The notes beneath the pieces are model-generated. The model saw only the letters and a program-made list of their open reading frames with translations, did no database searches and was not told the origin of the DNA. A stretch of DNA of 51,981 nt from Bacteroidales bacterium. GTDB lineage: Bacteria; Bacteroidota; Bacteroidia; Bacteroidales; P3. The stretch spans positions 1 to 51,981 of the forward strand of contig JAFVBF010000051.1 in NCBI GenBank assembly GCA_017480145.1. Direction: 5' to 3'. The translations under genes and the position numbers were made by a program. Positions 41,993-51,235 of the stretch are shown here, one piece after another; the stretch's first letter is position 1, and each line of letters starts with the position of its first letter.

Positions 41993-42466
41993 TCAGAATT
42001 GGTCTTCGTCCGACTCGGGGACAAGGTCATCCCATACAAATGGAAGGGCATAAACGTTGTCCTTGATGATGGTTCCGGGAAATGTGGCCCGCATCTCGGT
42101 GAGGAAGGCAAAGGCTTCCAGTTTGGTGCGGAAGTCTCCCACTTTGACCTTGAAATTCGGCTCGTCAAACACGATATAGGTTTCGGTGTCGGGATAGACT
42201 TCCTTTAGTTTTGCCTTTAGTTCAAAAGCCCTTCTGCGAGAGTCGGTCCCCGAGAGCGATGCCACCTGTATGCGAAAGCCAGGAATGGTCTTCACTCGCT
42301 CATTGAGTTCGATGTGTTTCTCCACGAGCTGCTCTACGCGAGTGTCGCCCGTGATGATCGTTTTCCCTTTGTCCTTCTTCTTCGTCGTGGATTGTGCCAT
42401 GGCTGCCGACAGGGTCAGTGATAGGATTAGCAGCAGGCCAAGTGCGTATGTTTTCTTTTGTCTCAT
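41993..42466 (-). CDS. Exported SPOR-domain protein, 157 aa
   Basis: A signal peptide (TYALGLLLILSLTLSAAMAQ) is followed by a Lys-rich linker and a SPOR domain: PGFRIQVASLSGTDSRRRAFELKAKLKEVYPDTETYIVFDEPNFKVKVGDFRTKLEAFAFLTEMRATFPGTIIKDNV. The FRIQVAS and KVKVGDF strands and the length of ~75 residues are typical. SPOR domains bind glycan strands stripped of peptides at division sites, so the protein is likely periplasmic and peptidoglycan-associated. A TATTTTTG box (minus, 42500-42493) lies 26 bp upstream. Confidence 0.9.
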   Translation of the reverse strand: MRQKKTYALGLLLILSLTLSAAMAQSTTKKKDKGKTIITGDTRVEQLVEKHIELNERVKTIPGFRIQVASLSGTDSRRRAFELKAKLKEVYPDTETYIVFDEPNFKVKVGDFRTKLEAFAFLTEMRATFPGTIIKDNVYALPFVWDDLVPESDEDQF

Positions 42467-42492
42467 TCGTGGGAAGTTTGATTATAGAAACG

Positions 42493-42500
42493 CAAAAATA
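42493..42500 (-). promoter_or_regulatory. -7 box for the SPOR gene
   Basis: The minus strand reads TATTTTTG, 26 bp before the ATG. Confidence 0.5.
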
Positions 42501-42581
42501 CACATAAAAAATGATATGCTTTTGGAAAAAAGAGCGGAGCAGTTAAATCGTTAATTTCTTTATATATTCGAGGAAAAAATG

Positions 42582-42589
42582 TACTTTTG
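42582..42589 (+). promoter_or_regulatory. -7 box for the 42722-46299 gene pair
   Basis: TACTTTTG lies 132 bp before the ATG at 42722, implying a leader of about 125 nt. Confidence 0.45.
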
Positions 42590-42721
42590 CATATTCTTTT
42601 AGCGTCTGGATTTCGCAGAGTGTGTTTTTGACATTTGTTTCTTTTCTCTGTAACGAGTTGTGTATGATTTTGTTTCGGGGGTTCATGCGGTAAAGGATAT
42701 GGTGGTTTTAAAAGTTTTGAT

Positions 42722-43168
42722 ATGAAAAAAATAGCGTTGTGGGTTTGTCTGTCCGTGGCCCTGTCCTCATTGTCTGCCGTTTATGCCCAGCAGACGGATT
42801 GTTACGCCATCGTCTTGCCCAAATTCCACTACAATGAGGCTCGTGTCAGCCAGATGCCGCAGGAAAAATTAGAATGGTATTGCAATTTCTCCCGCAATAG
42901 TTTTTTTGTGTGCGATACACTTCCTGCCGATGCCGCAGTGTATGACATTAGCGAGCTGAAGTCGAAGCAGAGCGGGGAGAAGGTGTCCCCGGATTTCGTG
43001 GTCGATTTGAACTCCCTTAGCTACTATGCTTACGACTTCGACACTTACCGCTATCGTCATTATGGCTCATCGGTCTATTTCCGTACACCGGGGTCCGAAC
43101 ATGCATATCTGGCCATAAGACCCTATATCGAGGCCATGCGGCTCAGCAACAATCATAAAAGCAAGTAG
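42722..43168 (+). CDS. Secreted protein of unknown function paired with a T9SS protein, 148 aa
   Basis: A signal peptide (MKKIALWVCLSVALSSLSAVYAQ) precedes a ~125-residue mature protein with two Cys (EWYCNF, FFVCDT) and a Tyr-rich C-terminal half (LSYYAYDFDTYRYRHYGSSVYFRTPG). I do not recognise the family. It has no T9SS sorting domain, so it is probably periplasmic. The large T9SS protein starts 26 bp downstream on the same strand, and the pair shares the promoter at 42582, so a joint role is plausible. Confidence 0.75.
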   Translation: MKKIALWVCLSVALSSLSAVYAQQTDCYAIVLPKFHYNEARVSQMPQEKLEWYCNFSRNSFFVCDTLPADAAVYDISELKSKQSGEKVSPDFVVDLNSLSYYAYDFDTYRYRHYGSSVYFRTPGSEHAYLAIRPYIEAMRLSNNHKSK

Positions 43169-43194
43169 CCATCGGCGGATCGTCACAACCAAGC

Positions 43195-46100
43195 ATGTCT
43201 GCAACAATGAAGCATCTCTTAGGGTCACTCATATTGCTTTTCTTCCTCTTTTCGATGACTTGGGTCCGCGCTCAGTCGGAACGTGCAAGTTATGCGTTAG
43301 GGCTGCCCATTAACGGTGCCGTTATCAGTGTCCCCGTGGAGGGCGTCATCCTGACGGACGACAATCAGCAGGCGGATGGCAGCTATACGGCAGGCATTGA
43401 TTATTCTGTTACACTGACGCTCCAAAGCCCATGCCCGGAGCCCAGCCGTCTCGGACTCTCTTTCAGCCTCTTCGACATTGCAGCCGAAGATACGCTGTAC
43501 ATCTATGATGGAGCCTCTATGGATGCTCCGCTGCTGGCCAAGGCCAACAATGTTTTTCATCCCTTGTCGGGCAATGCATCGATGCTTTATGTCTCCCCGA
43601 GCAACAACTCTTATAGTCTCACCATCCGTTTTGTGACGCGTCGTGGCTCTTCGGGGCATCAGGGCTTTTCTTGCGAAGCCTTTTGCTCCAAACCTTGCGA
43701 GCGGGTGGTACCCTCCATCAACTCTCGTTTCTACCGCTTGCGCAACGGTGAGATTTACGATTCGGTAAATGTGCGCAAGGAGCCCACCTCCAATGGTAGT
43801 TTTACTTTCGATTGCGTCAATCTGTGCATGGGCGACGGATTGCTGCTGAAGGCCCATGGCACGTATGAGTCACGCCATGGCTACTACACCGGGTCAGATG
43901 CCACGTCGTCATTCTTGTGGGATATGGGGGCTGACCGTGATGGCGTCGTGGGGTCAGACACCCTTCTTCTGACCGGGACTACCGAATTGAAAACGGATTA
44001 TTATTCGGATACAAGCGGATGTTTTGAGCTGTTCCTGACCATTATTGACGATTACGGCTGCCGTTCCAGCGATATTGCCACGGTTCGTGTTCGAGTCACA
44101 ACGAATCCCATCAAGACCATAGCGTCTCAGTTGCCGGTGTTTTGCAGCAATGACTCCGTCCAGCTGCGAGTCAGCAGCAATATGAACGATGCGGCACAGA
44201 TTGTCGTGGATACGCTCCTGTCGTCGGAGGTGGTCTCGAAGGTGAACAATGTCAAGACATTCATACCCGACGGACCTTCATGCAACTACTGCTACAGGGC
44301 TCCGGTCACTTTTACGGAGTTCCCCGACGGGCGCAGCGTCACCTCTAAGGATGATATATGTTCAATCTGCATCAATTTTGAGCATAGCTATATGGGCGAC
44401 TACAACCTCTCGGTAGTGTGTCCCACGGGTCAGAAGGCCACGCTGAAATACAAGGAGGATCCCGGCGATATGCCCTATGGCGCTTATGGCGGAAACAGCC
44501 TCATGACAGGCTATCCGTATGGTGGAGATGACGATGATGATTGGGACTCTGACAATTCCCGAAGGGTTTGTGACTCTTCGTATAATATGTATGGCATCGG
44601 CTTAGACTATTGCTTCTCACGCAATGGAGACTACACGCTTGTGGATGGCTGGCCGGCCGACACCGATGCTATTGGCAACCATTTCTTGGCTGATTTGGAC
44701 TTTGTGGACGATGTGGTGGTCGATTTCCCTGCTCGTCCCTCTTATATGCGCAGTGGCGATGAGGATGCCGGAACAAGGGAGTTCTCAACAAAGCATCCTT
44801 CCGACCACGCCAACAAGAGTGATTATTACCGTCCGGCCGATGATTTCAGTTCTCTCATCGGATGCCCTCTGAATGGCGAATGGAGCATCCTGATTTGCGA
44901 CAGCGTGGCCTACGACAATGGCTGGATATTCAATTGGTCTATGGACATCTGTCAGTTGATGGACGAGATGGACTGCACGTTTGACGTTCATGTCGATTCT
45001 GTCCGCTGGGCATTTGAGCCTGATGCGGGCCGTACGGTCAATGGGCGTTATGTGGGGCCCTATATTCAGCGCAAGAACGACAGTGTCTCGTTTGTGAAAT
45101 TGTCCGACACGGCGGGTTCGTTTCCGCTGTGGGCCTATGTCTATGACGACTTTGGATGTCGTTGGGATGCCCAGACGCTTGTCCGTAGCATTCGCGTCCC
45201 CCAGCCTCAGTTGGGCGATACGCGCTACCTTTGCACGGATGTTCCGGCAGAACTGACGGCCGAAGACCCTCATGCCCAGGATTCGTATTCGTATCTATGG
45301 CTTCCCACAGGCGAAACCACGTCGTCCATCGTCACGGAGACGGGGTTGCCCGCTGGGAGCCGAACCACCTATGTGGTCTCTGTAACCAACGATGAGGATG
45401 CTTCGGTTTCAAACTGTGTGGGCAAGGATTCGGTAGTGGTGGAAATCCTGCCCCAGCCGCTGCCCAATTTTGATGTCGATGTCTATCCTATGGAGGGCTG
45501 CGAGCCTTTGGAGGAGCATTTTACTAACCATTCTCGTTTTGCCGACACGTATCTGTGGTCATTCAGCGATGGTTTCACCAGCACGGAGTTTGAGCCGTCA
45601 CATTCGTTCGTGGCAGGTACCTATGACATCCGCCTCTATGCCTTCAATTCCTATGGATGTAAGGATTCGGTGGTTTTCCCGGCTATTGTCAGCGTCTCAC
45701 CTCGACCGGTGGCTCGCTTCTCGTGGAGTCCGGCATTCCCACCAGTGCGCGACCCCAAGATAACGATGGAAAACCTGTCAGAAGCCGATTCCGACAGGGT
45801 GCAGTACACGTGGAGATTTCAGACCGACAGGGACAATCCTGCCTCGCTCCAGCCCGTGGAGGAGGAGGCTCCCGTCTTTACCTGGAGTCTTGGTGATAAT
45901 CAGGATGCAGCATCTTTTTTGGTGCGTCTGACAGCCTCCATAGAGACGGTTGGACCGAGTGGACAGGTTTTCGAGTGCGCCGATTCGACCGAAAATCAGA
46001 TTTATGTTCTGAATGACTATTTGCAGTTTCCGACGCTGGTGACCCCCAATGGCGACGGAGTCAACGACAAGTTCATCATTAAGAATCTGGTCAATGGCTG

Positions 46101-46299
46101 GGCTTATCCCAATAATGTGTTGGTGGTCTACACCCGCATGGGTAAGCGAATCTTTTATGCCGAGAACATTGACGATGAGGCCGATTTCTGGGATCCTGCC
46201 AAAACCCATTCGCCTACGGGTACGTATTTCTGGCATTTCACGGCGCGCGGTCCCGTGGGGATGATAGAGCGTTCGGGGGCTGTGGAAGTAATCAAATAG
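43195..46299 (+). CDS. T9SS-exported surface protein with CUB-like, P-domain-like and PKD domains, type B sorting domain, 1034 aa
   Basis: The signal peptide ends near WVRAQ (ATG 43207, MKHLL, is an equally good start). Residues ~35-150 resemble a CUB domain (LSFSLFDIAAEDTLYIYDGAS). A PKD-like part follows (YFTGSDATSSFLWDMGADRDG region). Residues ~345-590 resemble a proprotein-convertase P-domain with an Asp-rich insert (YGGDDDDDWDSD) and the close GCPLNGEWSILICDSVAYDNGWIFNWSMDI. A PKD domain lies near 756-840 (YLWSFSDGFTSTEFEPSHSF). The end, from TLVTPNGDGVNDKF (~946), is a type B (gliding-motility-associated) T9SS domain, with VVYTRMGKRIFYAE in place of the usual IFNRWGE.VF. The function is probably adhesion or surface-structural. 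Confidence 0.85.
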   Translation: MSATMKHLLGSLILLFFLFSMTWVRAQSERASYALGLPINGAVISVPVEGVILTDDNQQADGSYTAGIDYSVTLTLQSPCPEPSRLGLSFSLFDIAAEDTLYIYDGASMDAPLLAKANNVFHPLSGNASMLYVSPSNNSYSLTIRFVTRRGSSGHQGFSCEAFCSKPCERVVPSINSRFYRLRNGEIYDSVNVRKEPTSNGSFTFDCVNLCMGDGLLLKAHGTYESRHGYYTGSDATSSFLWDMGADRDGVVGSDTLLLTGTTELKTDYYSDTSGCFELFLTIIDDYGCRSSDIATVRVRVTTNPIKTIASQLPVFCSNDSVQLRVSSNMNDAAQIVVDTLLSSEVVSKVNNVKTFIPDGPSCNYCYRAPVTFTEFPDGRSVTSKDDICSICINFEHSYMGDYNLSVVCPTGQKATLKYKEDPGDMPYGAYGGNSLMTGYPYGGDDDDDWDSDNSRRVCDSSYNMYGIGLDYCFSRNGDYTLVDGWPADTDAIGNHFLADLDFVDDVVVDFPARPSYMRSGDEDAGTREFSTKHPSDHANKSDYYRPADDFSSLIGCPLNGEWSILICDSVAYDNGWIFNWSMDICQLMDEMDCTFDVHVDSVRWAFEPDAGRTVNGRYVGPYIQRKNDSVSFVKLSDTAGSFPLWAYVYDDFGCRWDAQTLVRSIRVPQPQLGDTRYLCTDVPAELTAEDPHAQDSYSYLWLPTGETTSSIVTETGLPAGSRTTYVVSVTNDEDASVSNCVGKDSVVVEILPQPLPNFDVDVYPMEGCEPLEEHFTNHSRFADTYLWSFSDGFTSTEFEPSHSFVAGTYDIRLYAFNSYGCKDSVVFPAIVSVSPRPVARFSWSPAFPPVRDPKITMENLSEADSDRVQYTWRFQTDRDNPASLQPVEEEAPVFTWSLGDNQDAASFLVRLTASIETVGPSGQVFECADSTENQIYVLNDYLQFPTLVTPNGDGVNDKFIIKNLVNGWAYPNNVLVVYTRMGKRIFYAENIDDEADFWDPAKTHSPTGTYFWHFTARGPVGMIERSGAVEVIK

Positions 46300-46308
46300 T
46301 TTAGCCGC

Positions 46309-47169
46309 TCAATCGCAGAGGACAAAGAGGTCATCTCGTGGATTGAGAAACAAGATGGGCAGCCGGCCTGGGTTGCGGACAACACGCTGCTCGGCTGTGC
46401 CTATGATGAGTTCCAGATTGTCTCTGTCTCTAATGTCGGTCGTTGTGCTAATCAGCAGTTCGTAGCCTTGCTCTGCTGCATATTCTGCCGCATGAGGTTC
46501 TGCAAAAGGTCCTTTTGACGTGTATTGGTGTCGAGAGAATGATGTGATTCCGAGGCTGCTGAAAATCTTCTCCATGAATCGGATGTTGTCGCGCCACATG
46601 TTGTGTAGCCCTTCATCGCGGTAGGTCTGGCTCAGTATGTGCAGCTGGCTGTTGTTGAAGCGGGCGAAGTAGGAGGCCCAGATCAGTTTCTCCTTGCTCT
46701 CTCGGCGGTAGTCTATCGTCAGGGCTACATTGGCGAAGTGTTGCTCTGGAAGTCGGGGCTGCTGCACGGTCAGGTAGGCTATCTTGCTTTCAGCAAAGTT
46801 GCGCAGCACCTGTTTGGGATGTGTTGGGGTCCGTCTTGGGGCGTGGGTGTCGGCTTCAGCCACCACCACTACTCCGTAGAGCATCATGGGAAGGGCTGTG
46901 ATTATCTCTTTGGTGTCGCCGCGCAGGGCACAGAAATTGGTGTCCGCATGTTGCTCCCTGAGCCGTTTCGCATGGGCTGATAGCAATGGTTCAGCCTCGG
47001 AGGTGCTGAGTCCCCCGTAGCGAGGGTCTTCGACATATAGCAGTATCAGGCCCTTGCGAAGCATCTGGGCAAGGGGCAGGGCATGTGAGATTATGGTGTC
47101 AGCCTTGTCGGGGTGTGCCAAATAGGCTATGACAAATTGGTCGTGCGGAGTGTTGTACTTACTACCCAT
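46309..47169 (-). CDS. Universal stress protein with two tandem Usp domains, 286 aa
   Basis: The first Usp-like half starts FVIAYLAHPDKADTIISHALPLAQMLRKGLILLYVEDPRYG. The second starts FANVALTIDYRRESKEKLIWASYFARFNNSQLHILSQTY and ends with a Usp-like close, AAEQGYELLISTTTDIRDRDNLELIIGTAEQRVVRNPGRLPILFLNP (G-x-x-Q-V-x-x-P-V-L-like, here EQRVVRN.GRLPILFL). The Gly-rich ATP loop is imperfect (LIIGTAEQRVVRN), so ATP binding is uncertain. It is cytoplasmic. It converges on the T9SS gene with a 9-bp gap and no hairpin. Confidence 0.8.
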   Translation of the reverse strand: MGSKYNTPHDQFVIAYLAHPDKADTIISHALPLAQMLRKGLILLYVEDPRYGGLSTSEAEPLLSAHAKRLREQHADTNFCALRGDTKEIITALPMMLYGVVVVAEADTHAPRRTPTHPKQVLRNFAESKIAYLTVQQPRLPEQHFANVALTIDYRRESKEKLIWASYFARFNNSQLHILSQTYRDEGLHNMWRDNIRFMEKIFSSLGITSFSRHQYTSKGPFAEPHAAEYAAEQGYELLISTTTDIRDRDNLELIIGTAEQRVVRNPGRLPILFLNPRDDLFVLCD

Positions 47170-47297
47170 GTCTTTTGGTTGGAATCGCGTTTGCTACCTG
47201 TAATGAATGTTGTGATGGATGCCGAGAGGCTGATGCCGTTGGCTGCGTGCTGGTTAGGCTTTATCGGGGGGGGGCTTCTTTTCTGGTTGTCTGGCAG

Positions 47298-50200
47298 CTA
47301 TCGTATCAGTGTTACGTCGCCTTTGGTTTCGTGGTCTTTGCCAGCGATGCAGGTGTAGCGGCAGGTGTACATGTAGACCCCTGGCAGGCAGGGGGTCTCG
47401 TGGTAGCGTCCGTCCCAGCATTCGTTGACATCGCGTGACTCATAGACCAGCTCGCCCCAGCGAGAGAAGATGGCTATGTAGAATTCGGAGATGGGTACGC
47501 TGGCTCGGAAACAGAGTCGGTCATTCTGACCGTCATCGTTAGGCGTGAAGGCATTGGGAATGAAGACGCTGGTCTTGCCGCATTCCACGGTGTCGCATCC
47601 TACGGCGACAGAGTCGGTATAGAGGCAGCCTGCCGAGTCTCTGATGGTAAGCGTGAAGAGGGTGGGGGAGAAGATGGTGGCGGTGGGGTCGGCTGTATTT
47701 CTGTTTTTCAGCACATTGGCTGGTTCCCATTCATAATTGGCGGCATGTATTTCGGTGGCGTGCAGTTGGAACGGCTCACCCTCCCATACGGTGTCTCGGT
47801 CAGCCCACACGGCGATGTCGTGAAAAGAGTCATTGCGTCGGATGGTGGTGGTGTCGTAGTAGGTGCAGTGGTTTGAGTCCTGAATCTCCACCGTGTAGAT
47901 GCCGTCGCAAAGGTCATAGCGTCGGGCTGTCGTAGCGCTGTCGTGCCACAGGTAACTGTAGGGCATGTCGCGGCTGTCGTCCATGTTGAGTTCTATCCAG
48001 CCGTCGCAGCCGTCGCATAGGACGAAATCCCCTTGTTTAGAGAGTGTGGGGGCTGGGGTGTTGATGGTGAAATATTGCTCGGCTTCGCAGTAGTCGCTAA
48101 CCACGCGTAGTGAATGTTGCCGTTCTGAGATGAGGACAGGACCGTAGGTGTTGCTGGTGGAGGGTTCTCCATCCCAATAGTAGTTCACGGTGCCCTCTGC
48201 ATTGGGATTGAGGACGGCGGTGGCGGTGCCGAAACTGTCGTAGGCGCAGAGGGGAGGCATCACGGCCACCGAGTCTAGCAGCGAGTAATAGATGATGCGG
48301 AAGGTGTCCACCTCCTCGCAGCCGCCCGAGATGGAGAGGTCTTGCTGGGTGATGTGCAGGATGTAGGTGCCGGCCGTGTTGGCATAGGGGTTGGCGATGG
48401 TGCTGTCGCTTACAGAGCCTTGTGTCCAACGGTAGTTGCAGCCCGGCGTAGGCGTAAGGCCGATTTGGAACGTTGTGCCCGATAGGCAGCTGGCGTAGGT
48501 GTTCATGTTGCGGTAGGTGTTTTCCAACACTCGGATGGTGCGTGTGGTGGAGTCTGCCTCTGTACATCCGTAGGCCAGGCGTGCGATGAGTTTGACGGTG
48601 TATTCCCCTCCTTGGGCGTAGATATGCACGGGGTCGCGCTCGGTGCTGGTGGTGCCGTCGCCAAAGTCCCATTCAAAAGAGGTGCCGCGTCCGGTGTTGT
48701 TGAACTCCACGCGGTAGGGGGCGCAGCCCGTAGGCACCACGCTGAACTCTGCCAGAGGAAAGTCGCTGTGGATGCTGAACCGGAAGATGGCGTTGTTGCA
48801 GTTGGAAGACCTGTTGATGGAGGAATAGGATGAGTCGGAGATGCCAGGAAAATTCTGTGTGCCGCTACAGCTGCCGCAGACGCTTTGATACAGTGTCCCC
48901 AGCCGGTCGAATCGGCTGGTGCCGCCATCCACGTGATCTCGTCCTCCTGTGCCACCTGTATGGACGCAGGCTACCTCTGAAAATTCCGTCATTTCTCCAA
49001 AAAAGGTTGCGTATTCGAGTGTGGATGCATCCATGGACAGACTCATGATGTAGAAGTCCTGTCCGTCGGTCTTGGGCTGATAGGCATCGGGGGTCACTTC
49101 CATGCCGTAGGTGCCCTGGCAGAACCAGCGAATCACGGGACTTCCGGAATTATAGTGACTCACGTAATCGCGTCCCCATCCCACGGCATATACTCTGTTG
49201 CAAATGTCGGCCACGAAGGCTGTGGGCGAGATGTTGGGCTTGCCGTTGCCAGTGCCAAAGACCGTGCTCCACACCAGCGAGTCGAGATTGGGCGAAAGGT
49301 GCGCAATGAATTGGCCGCTGTTGGGCACATTGTAGTTGGCGTTATATATTAGCGTGCTGCCCGAAGCCTCTGTCTGCCCGAAGATGAAGACATCGCTCCT
49401 TTTGCCTCTGCGCACAAAGTAGGACTGGTCGTAGGCATCGCTGCCATAGAATGTCGAGGCCATGAGCCGGTCTCCGTTATAGGAAATCTTGCTGACAAAG
49501 GCATCCACTGAGCCTCCATTGTAGGTGGTGTTGTAGGCATCGGGCGTGGTGGGGAAATCGGGAGAGCATGTGCCGCCGCAGGCCAGCAGGTTGTATTCGC
49601 TGTCCACGTCTATGCTATAGACCGCGTCGTCGGACGAGCCGCCAAGGTAGGTGCTCCACAGCATGTTGGACAGATTGTAGTCCAGTTTGAACACCACGCC
49701 TTCCTGCATACCGTGCAGGCTGTCCTGTATGGCTCCTGCTGTGATGGGGAAATCGGTTGAGAACGTGGTGCTTCCCACATAGACGCTGTTCTGGTCGTCC
49801 ACGATGAGTTCGCCTCGTGCGCCGTCGCTGTAATTGTGGTAGAGCGAATCTGTGCCGTAGGTGATGAAGGACTCACTGATGTTGTATGATTGGCGGTAAT
49901 TGATGCCGTCGTTCATCGACCCTCCCACATAGGTCGAGGCCATGAGGCTGTCGCCGTCCTTGCTGAATCGGCTCACAAAGATGTCGCTGCCGTTGGGGAA
50001 CGGGATGCTCCGGGCGTAGGTGACGCCGGTGCCGCCGTGAAACGTGGTGTCGAAGGCATTGGGGGTGACGGGAAAATTGTCCGACCCCGTGGTGCCATAG
50101 ACCACCAGTTCGTCGAAGTCGTTGACAAAAAGGCTATGGGGCATGTCGCCCAGACTGCCGCCCAGATAGGTGGCGTAAAGCCGTTGCGACCCTGTGGTGT

Positions 50201-51119
50201 CAAATTTGAAGATGGCCACGTCCACGCTGCCGTTGTAGGTCTCGTCGTAGGCTCCGAACGAGACGGGGTAGCCCACGCCGAACACCACGCCTGCCGAGTA
50301 GGTGTTTTTTTGAGAGTCGTAGGTTGCCGTGGTGCCCCAGTTGTCAGCGGTGGAGCCCGTGTAGGTGGAGAAGTAGAGTCGCGGGTCGATGACCACAGGC
50401 AGCGCGCGGTCGTAGTCGGCCAGTGCCAGACGCACCTCGTTGCCGCTCACCACATAGCGGGCCTCGATGGCGCGGCGTCCTGTGTCGCAGGGCTGGTAGA
50501 CGTGGGGTATGAACTCTATAAGGTCGGCCACGGAGGTCTTCACCAGCAGGCTGCCGTCTTTTTGCAGCCGCAGGCCGTCGGTGCCCTCGTAGCGCATCAC
50601 GATTTGCGAAGGGTCGGCGCCGGGCTGGAGGTAGAAGTCATATTCTATGGCCTGTTCGGCAGAGCGCAGCAGCAGGTCTATGCCGGGGTATAGGCCCTGA
50701 TAGAGTATCTGTTCGTAGTGGTGTACGTGGCTGCGCCAGCGGCTGCGGTCTTTGCCGTAGTAGTAGTTGTCGTAGCCGGCCAGCCGCTCTTGTCCTACGG
50801 GCATGGGGGCGGCGCAGCCCTCAAATGACATTCGGTAGGCATGATAGTGGGTGGTATGTGTATGGTGGGGTATCATGGGGGGCTCGGCCTCCGTCCGATG
50901 GCTGACGACGAAGGTGAAGGCATCGCGCTCGGCAAAGAGCGTGGCGTTGTGTGTCACCGATTTAAAGCATACTTGCGGCTCCCACTGCCCCTTGTTCTCA
51001 ACAAAGTCGGCGGCAGGACCCGCATACAGCGTGTCCTTCGGCTGGCGGGCCAGGGCAGCCCCCGTCGCCATCAGCCACATCAGCGACAGGACAAGGAGTG
51101 TTTTATGGCGTTTTATCAT
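47298..51119 (-). CDS. T9SS-exported SBBP beta-propeller/PKD surface protein, type B sorting domain, 1273 aa
   Basis: The signal peptide is MIKRHKTLLVLSLMWLMATGAALA. Residues ~35-245 match the N-terminal domain found before SBBP propellers (FVENKGQWEPQVCFKS, then YYYGKDRSRWRSHVHHYEQILYQGLYPGIDLL). Residues ~250-760 hold repeated SBBP propeller blades (YATYLGGSLGDMPHSLFVNDFDELVVYGTTGSDNFPVT, WSTYLGGSSDDAVYSIDVD). A PKD domain lies at ~789-870 (GTSFEWDFGDGTTSTERDPVH). The C-terminal part, from FIPNAFTPNDDGQNDR (~1186) through IFSRWGELVYESRDVNECWDGRY to the Arg end, is a canonical type B T9SS domain. It is probably a surface-attached adhesin-like protein. A TATCTTTG box is upstream. Confidence 0.88.
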   Translation of the reverse strand: MIKRHKTLLVLSLMWLMATGAALARQPKDTLYAGPAADFVENKGQWEPQVCFKSVTHNATLFAERDAFTFVVSHRTEAEPPMIPHHTHTTHYHAYRMSFEGCAAPMPVGQERLAGYDNYYYGKDRSRWRSHVHHYEQILYQGLYPGIDLLLRSAEQAIEYDFYLQPGADPSQIVMRYEGTDGLRLQKDGSLLVKTSVADLIEFIPHVYQPCDTGRRAIEARYVVSGNEVRLALADYDRALPVVIDPRLYFSTYTGSTADNWGTTATYDSQKNTYSAGVVFGVGYPVSFGAYDETYNGSVDVAIFKFDTTGSQRLYATYLGGSLGDMPHSLFVNDFDELVVYGTTGSDNFPVTPNAFDTTFHGGTGVTYARSIPFPNGSDIFVSRFSKDGDSLMASTYVGGSMNDGINYRQSYNISESFITYGTDSLYHNYSDGARGELIVDDQNSVYVGSTTFSTDFPITAGAIQDSLHGMQEGVVFKLDYNLSNMLWSTYLGGSSDDAVYSIDVDSEYNLLACGGTCSPDFPTTPDAYNTTYNGGSVDAFVSKISYNGDRLMASTFYGSDAYDQSYFVRRGKRSDVFIFGQTEASGSTLIYNANYNVPNSGQFIAHLSPNLDSLVWSTVFGTGNGKPNISPTAFVADICNRVYAVGWGRDYVSHYNSGSPVIRWFCQGTYGMEVTPDAYQPKTDGQDFYIMSLSMDASTLEYATFFGEMTEFSEVACVHTGGTGGRDHVDGGTSRFDRLGTLYQSVCGSCSGTQNFPGISDSSYSSINRSSNCNNAIFRFSIHSDFPLAEFSVVPTGCAPYRVEFNNTGRGTSFEWDFGDGTTSTERDPVHIYAQGGEYTVKLIARLAYGCTEADSTTRTIRVLENTYRNMNTYASCLSGTTFQIGLTPTPGCNYRWTQGSVSDSTIANPYANTAGTYILHITQQDLSISGGCEEVDTFRIIYYSLLDSVAVMPPLCAYDSFGTATAVLNPNAEGTVNYYWDGEPSTSNTYGPVLISERQHSLRVVSDYCEAEQYFTINTPAPTLSKQGDFVLCDGCDGWIELNMDDSRDMPYSYLWHDSATTARRYDLCDGIYTVEIQDSNHCTYYDTTTIRRNDSFHDIAVWADRDTVWEGEPFQLHATEIHAANYEWEPANVLKNRNTADPTATIFSPTLFTLTIRDSAGCLYTDSVAVGCDTVECGKTSVFIPNAFTPNDDGQNDRLCFRASVPISEFYIAIFSRWGELVYESRDVNECWDGRYHETPCLPGVYMYTCRYTCIAGKDHETKGDVTLIR

Positions 51120-51164
51120 AAATATTTCGGCGTTTTTTCGTTGTCCCTATTTTCTTAACGCTTG

Positions 51165-51172
51165 CAAAGATA
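51165..51172 (-). promoter_or_regulatory. -7 box for the SBBP/PKD gene
   Basis: The minus strand reads TATCTTTG, 45 bp before the ATG at 51119. It is divergent from the Nudix promoter. Confidence 0.55.
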
Positions 51173-51208
51173 ATGTTTTTTGGCGAGACGGAGAAACGAT
51201 TTTATTCG

Positions 51209-51216
51209 TACTTTTG
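51209..51216 (+). promoter_or_regulatory. -7 box for the Nudix gene
   Basis: TACTTTTG lies 19 bp before the ATG at 51236 and inside the longer in-frame ORF from 51173, which argues against that start. Confidence 0.6.
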
Positions 51217-51235
51217 CCTGCAAATAGAGCGACTT

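Noticed and set aside
41836-42168. Minus-strand ORF ending GMRIELMTSGL
   Set aside because: It is a tRNA shadow: its end is the reverse complement of the tRNA-Met gene and it crosses the tRNA terminator and the SPOR gene.
49890-50693. 267-codon plus-strand ORF opposite the SBBP protein
   Set aside because: It lies wholly antisense to a well-supported T9SS protein, is rich in Val/Gly/His as expected of a GC-rich shadow frame, and has no signal or domain.
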